22,996 nt of DNA from Paulinella micropora (Eukaryota; Cercozoa; Imbricatea; Euglyphida). Below are positions 1 through 22,996 of the stretch, in pieces; the first letter of the stretch is position 1; every line of letters begins with the position of its first letter. Below the pieces are notes generated by a model. That model was not told the DNA's origin, ran no database searches, and saw only the letters and a list, made by a program, of their open reading frames with translations. A program made the position numbers and the translations under genes. The DNA is taken from the NCBI GenBank assembly GCA_009731375.1, contig BJOX01000364.1, positions 187,745 through 210,740 on the forward strand, given 5' to 3'.

Positions 1-60
<60 letters not shown>

Positions 61-318
61 GAGATGTCGCAAAAGGAATGTAGTCCTTGCAAAGGAACGC
101 AGTTTCACATCAAACAGTAATTTGTGTACTGTGCATGTGTCCGGGATGGGAATCACGGGTAGACTGTGTTCTGGAAAAAAGAAGAGGAGGACGTTGAAGA
201 AAAAGGCCATCTAGGAATGGAGAGTGGGGAGGATAAGGAAGAAGGGAAAGAAAAGGAAGCCGTTAGTCCAAGTGTTTTGAGCACCGTAAGCTTGCACAAG
301 CTACAATGATGACATTGT

Positions 319-319
<1 letters not shown>
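61..319 (-). mobile_element. Retrotransposon 3' end (module R, copy 1)
   Basis: It closely matches 5274-5533. It is cut exactly at the hairpin that starts the module, where the element ORF should follow, and GATA replaces it. (GATA)n lies on both sides. This is a 5'-truncated insertion. Confidence 0.8.
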
Positions 320-407
<88 letters not shown>

Positions 408-416
408 GAGAGAAAG

Positions 417-463
<47 letters not shown>

Positions 464-502
464 CAGATAGATAGATAGATAAGATAGATAGATAGATAGA
501 TA
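320..502. repeat. (GATA)n microsatellite
   Basis: Tetranucleotide array between module R copy 1 and element S copy 1, with small interruptions. A similar array fills 1-60 at the left edge. Confidence 0.95.
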
Positions 503-1218
<716 letters not shown>

Positions 1219-1236
1219 CACATGCCGCCATGTTCT

Positions 1237-1284
1237 ATTCACTTCACACCAGTCCACACTATTCACTTCACACCAGTCCACACT
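1237..1284 (-). repeat. Exact 24-bp tandem repeat, possibly decayed copies of the exon m8 end
   Basis: Two identical 24-bp units. On the minus strand caaagtgtggactggtg resembles the m8 end and donor, caaagtctggacaggtg. The match is short, so homology is uncertain. Confidence 0.5.
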
Positions 1285-1356
1285 TTGCTGTCTGTTACGC
1301 TTGGTGGGGTGTGTATACATACATACATGCACACGATGCAGGCGTGTGCTGCTCAC

Positions 1357-10735
<9,379 letters not shown>

Positions 10736-10817
10736 CTGCACAACACAATACACAATACACCGTGAACAAGTGCAAATTTCCATTGTCACCATCCCGTATA
10801 TAATAGAAAAATCCTAC

Positions 10818-10892
10818 TTGAACAAGAATAACCCACAAGCAGACGAAGGGAGCGAAGAACGAAGGCCTGGGTGAGATTTGGGTACCGACCAT
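10818..10892 (-). CDS. Candidate first coding exon of the ZZ-finger gene (uncertain)
   Basis: An ATG at 10892 opens 25 codons (starting MVGTQISPRPSFFAPF) that end at a GT donor (CAA/gtagga) in phase 0, which would join exon m1. The donor is weak, and the hydrophobic residues that follow do not suit the rest of the protein. The alternative is translation from the ATG at 10792 directly into m1. Confidence 0.25.
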
Positions 10893-11228
10893 AAGCGCAG
10901 TGTCGAGTTTATTGCAGCGCTTCTTCCATGCGAGTTCCCCTAAAGAGTATGGCGCAGGGATAAATACACTGTCCTCAGTGCGCTACTTCCCTGTCTGAGT
11001 CCCTAACTCCTTTTCTCTGTCTGCTGGCTGTATTCAACACAAACGACAACTTCGCATTTGTAAACGAAAATGTGGATTGATCAAAATAAATATCTTTGCC
11101 CGCGCGCAGTTTTACTGGCTTGATTCCGCCGCTGTTTTCGGTAAAAACTTTTGCGGGCCGGACTGTCCCTCAGTGACGAGAGTTTCTTGTCAAACACAGA
11201 CAATCCTCACAGCTTCTTGGTGTCAAGC
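10893..11228. promoter_or_regulatory. Divergent start region of the two genes
   Basis: This is about 330 bp of non-repetitive sequence between the first visible part of the minus-strand ZZ gene and the SGTA ATG. It is the longest microsatellite-free stretch outside the retrotransposon and includes a GC-rich patch (11100-11115). A shared promoter is inferred from position only; I see no convincing TATA box or initiator. Confidence 0.4.
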
Positions 11229-22688
<11,460 letters not shown>

Positions 22689-22695
22689 GTCACTC

Positions 22696-22728
22696 TTTAT
22701 CTATCTATCTATCTATCTACCTATCTAC

Positions 22729-22767
<39 letters not shown>

Positions 22768-22996
22768 GCTATCTATCTATCTTCTCATCAGTTGATCTCA
22801 TCACTTACTCCACGGAGCGAACCAAGGCCACTTGAGGTGTCACTGACCCTCCCTTGGGCTTGGTTTTTTTGAAATGGGTGCCATCTGTCGACAGACAGAG
22901 AATTAGGGGATGGTGTGGGTGTGCTGGGCCCGTGGTGGGGTGCCTTATGTGTGCCTAGCCATACGCCTATAAGTCACATGCCGAAATAGCGACGGG
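22696..22996. repeat. (TATC)n then unidentified sequence to the right edge
   Basis: TATC 22696-22782, then about 210 bp of unique sequence with no clear phase-compatible exon. As with the other elements beside TATC, it may be an interspersed repeat. Confidence 0.5.

Overview
This is a spliceosomal-intron-rich nuclear region from a eukaryote. I cannot place the lineage from the sequence. Most of the window is microsatellite (TATC/GATA, CATA/TATG, CT/GA, CA/GT, CATC, AAT, homopolymers), with assembly gaps between. Almost every long reading frame is translated microsatellite. The real coding content is small exons, each with plausible splice sites, and their reading phases join without conflict.

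Two host genes diverge from a start region near 10.7-11.2 kb. On the plus strand is an SGTA/Sgt2-type small glutamine-rich TPR co-chaperone, 11229 to about 22688, continuing off the right edge. Sixteen exons are visible; further exons must lie in the N gaps at 18955-19617 and 21772-22336. On the minus strand is a putative nuclear protein, eight exons from 10735 down to 1357, continuing off the left edge. It has lysine clusters, a complete ZZ zinc finger (six Cys, two His) and a very acidic segment after the finger.

The 6.1-kb first intron of the minus-strand gene holds a decayed non-LTR retrotransposon (5274-9001). It encodes a reverse transcriptase, a CCHC finger and a C-terminal restriction-like endonuclease (the R2/R4/NeSL/CRE type). 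Its 3' UTR always ends at a (TATC)n tract. Three further copies of that 3' end lie at 61-319, 9092-9348 and 15523-15733, the last between 38-bp direct repeats. An internally deleted, partly inverted derivative lies at 9349-9680. A second short element (S) occurs at 503-773 and, inverted, at 15008-15335, also inside TATC arrays. SGTA intron 5 carries two copies of a tRNA-derived SINE inside AAT arrays.

The least expected pattern is that exons of both genes are accompanied by decayed partial copies of themselves, splice site included, in the neighbouring intron. Microsatellites also mostly follow the direction of transcription: the sense strand of both genes is rich in CT and TATC, so the plus strand changes from GA/GATA to CT/TATC near the divergent start region.
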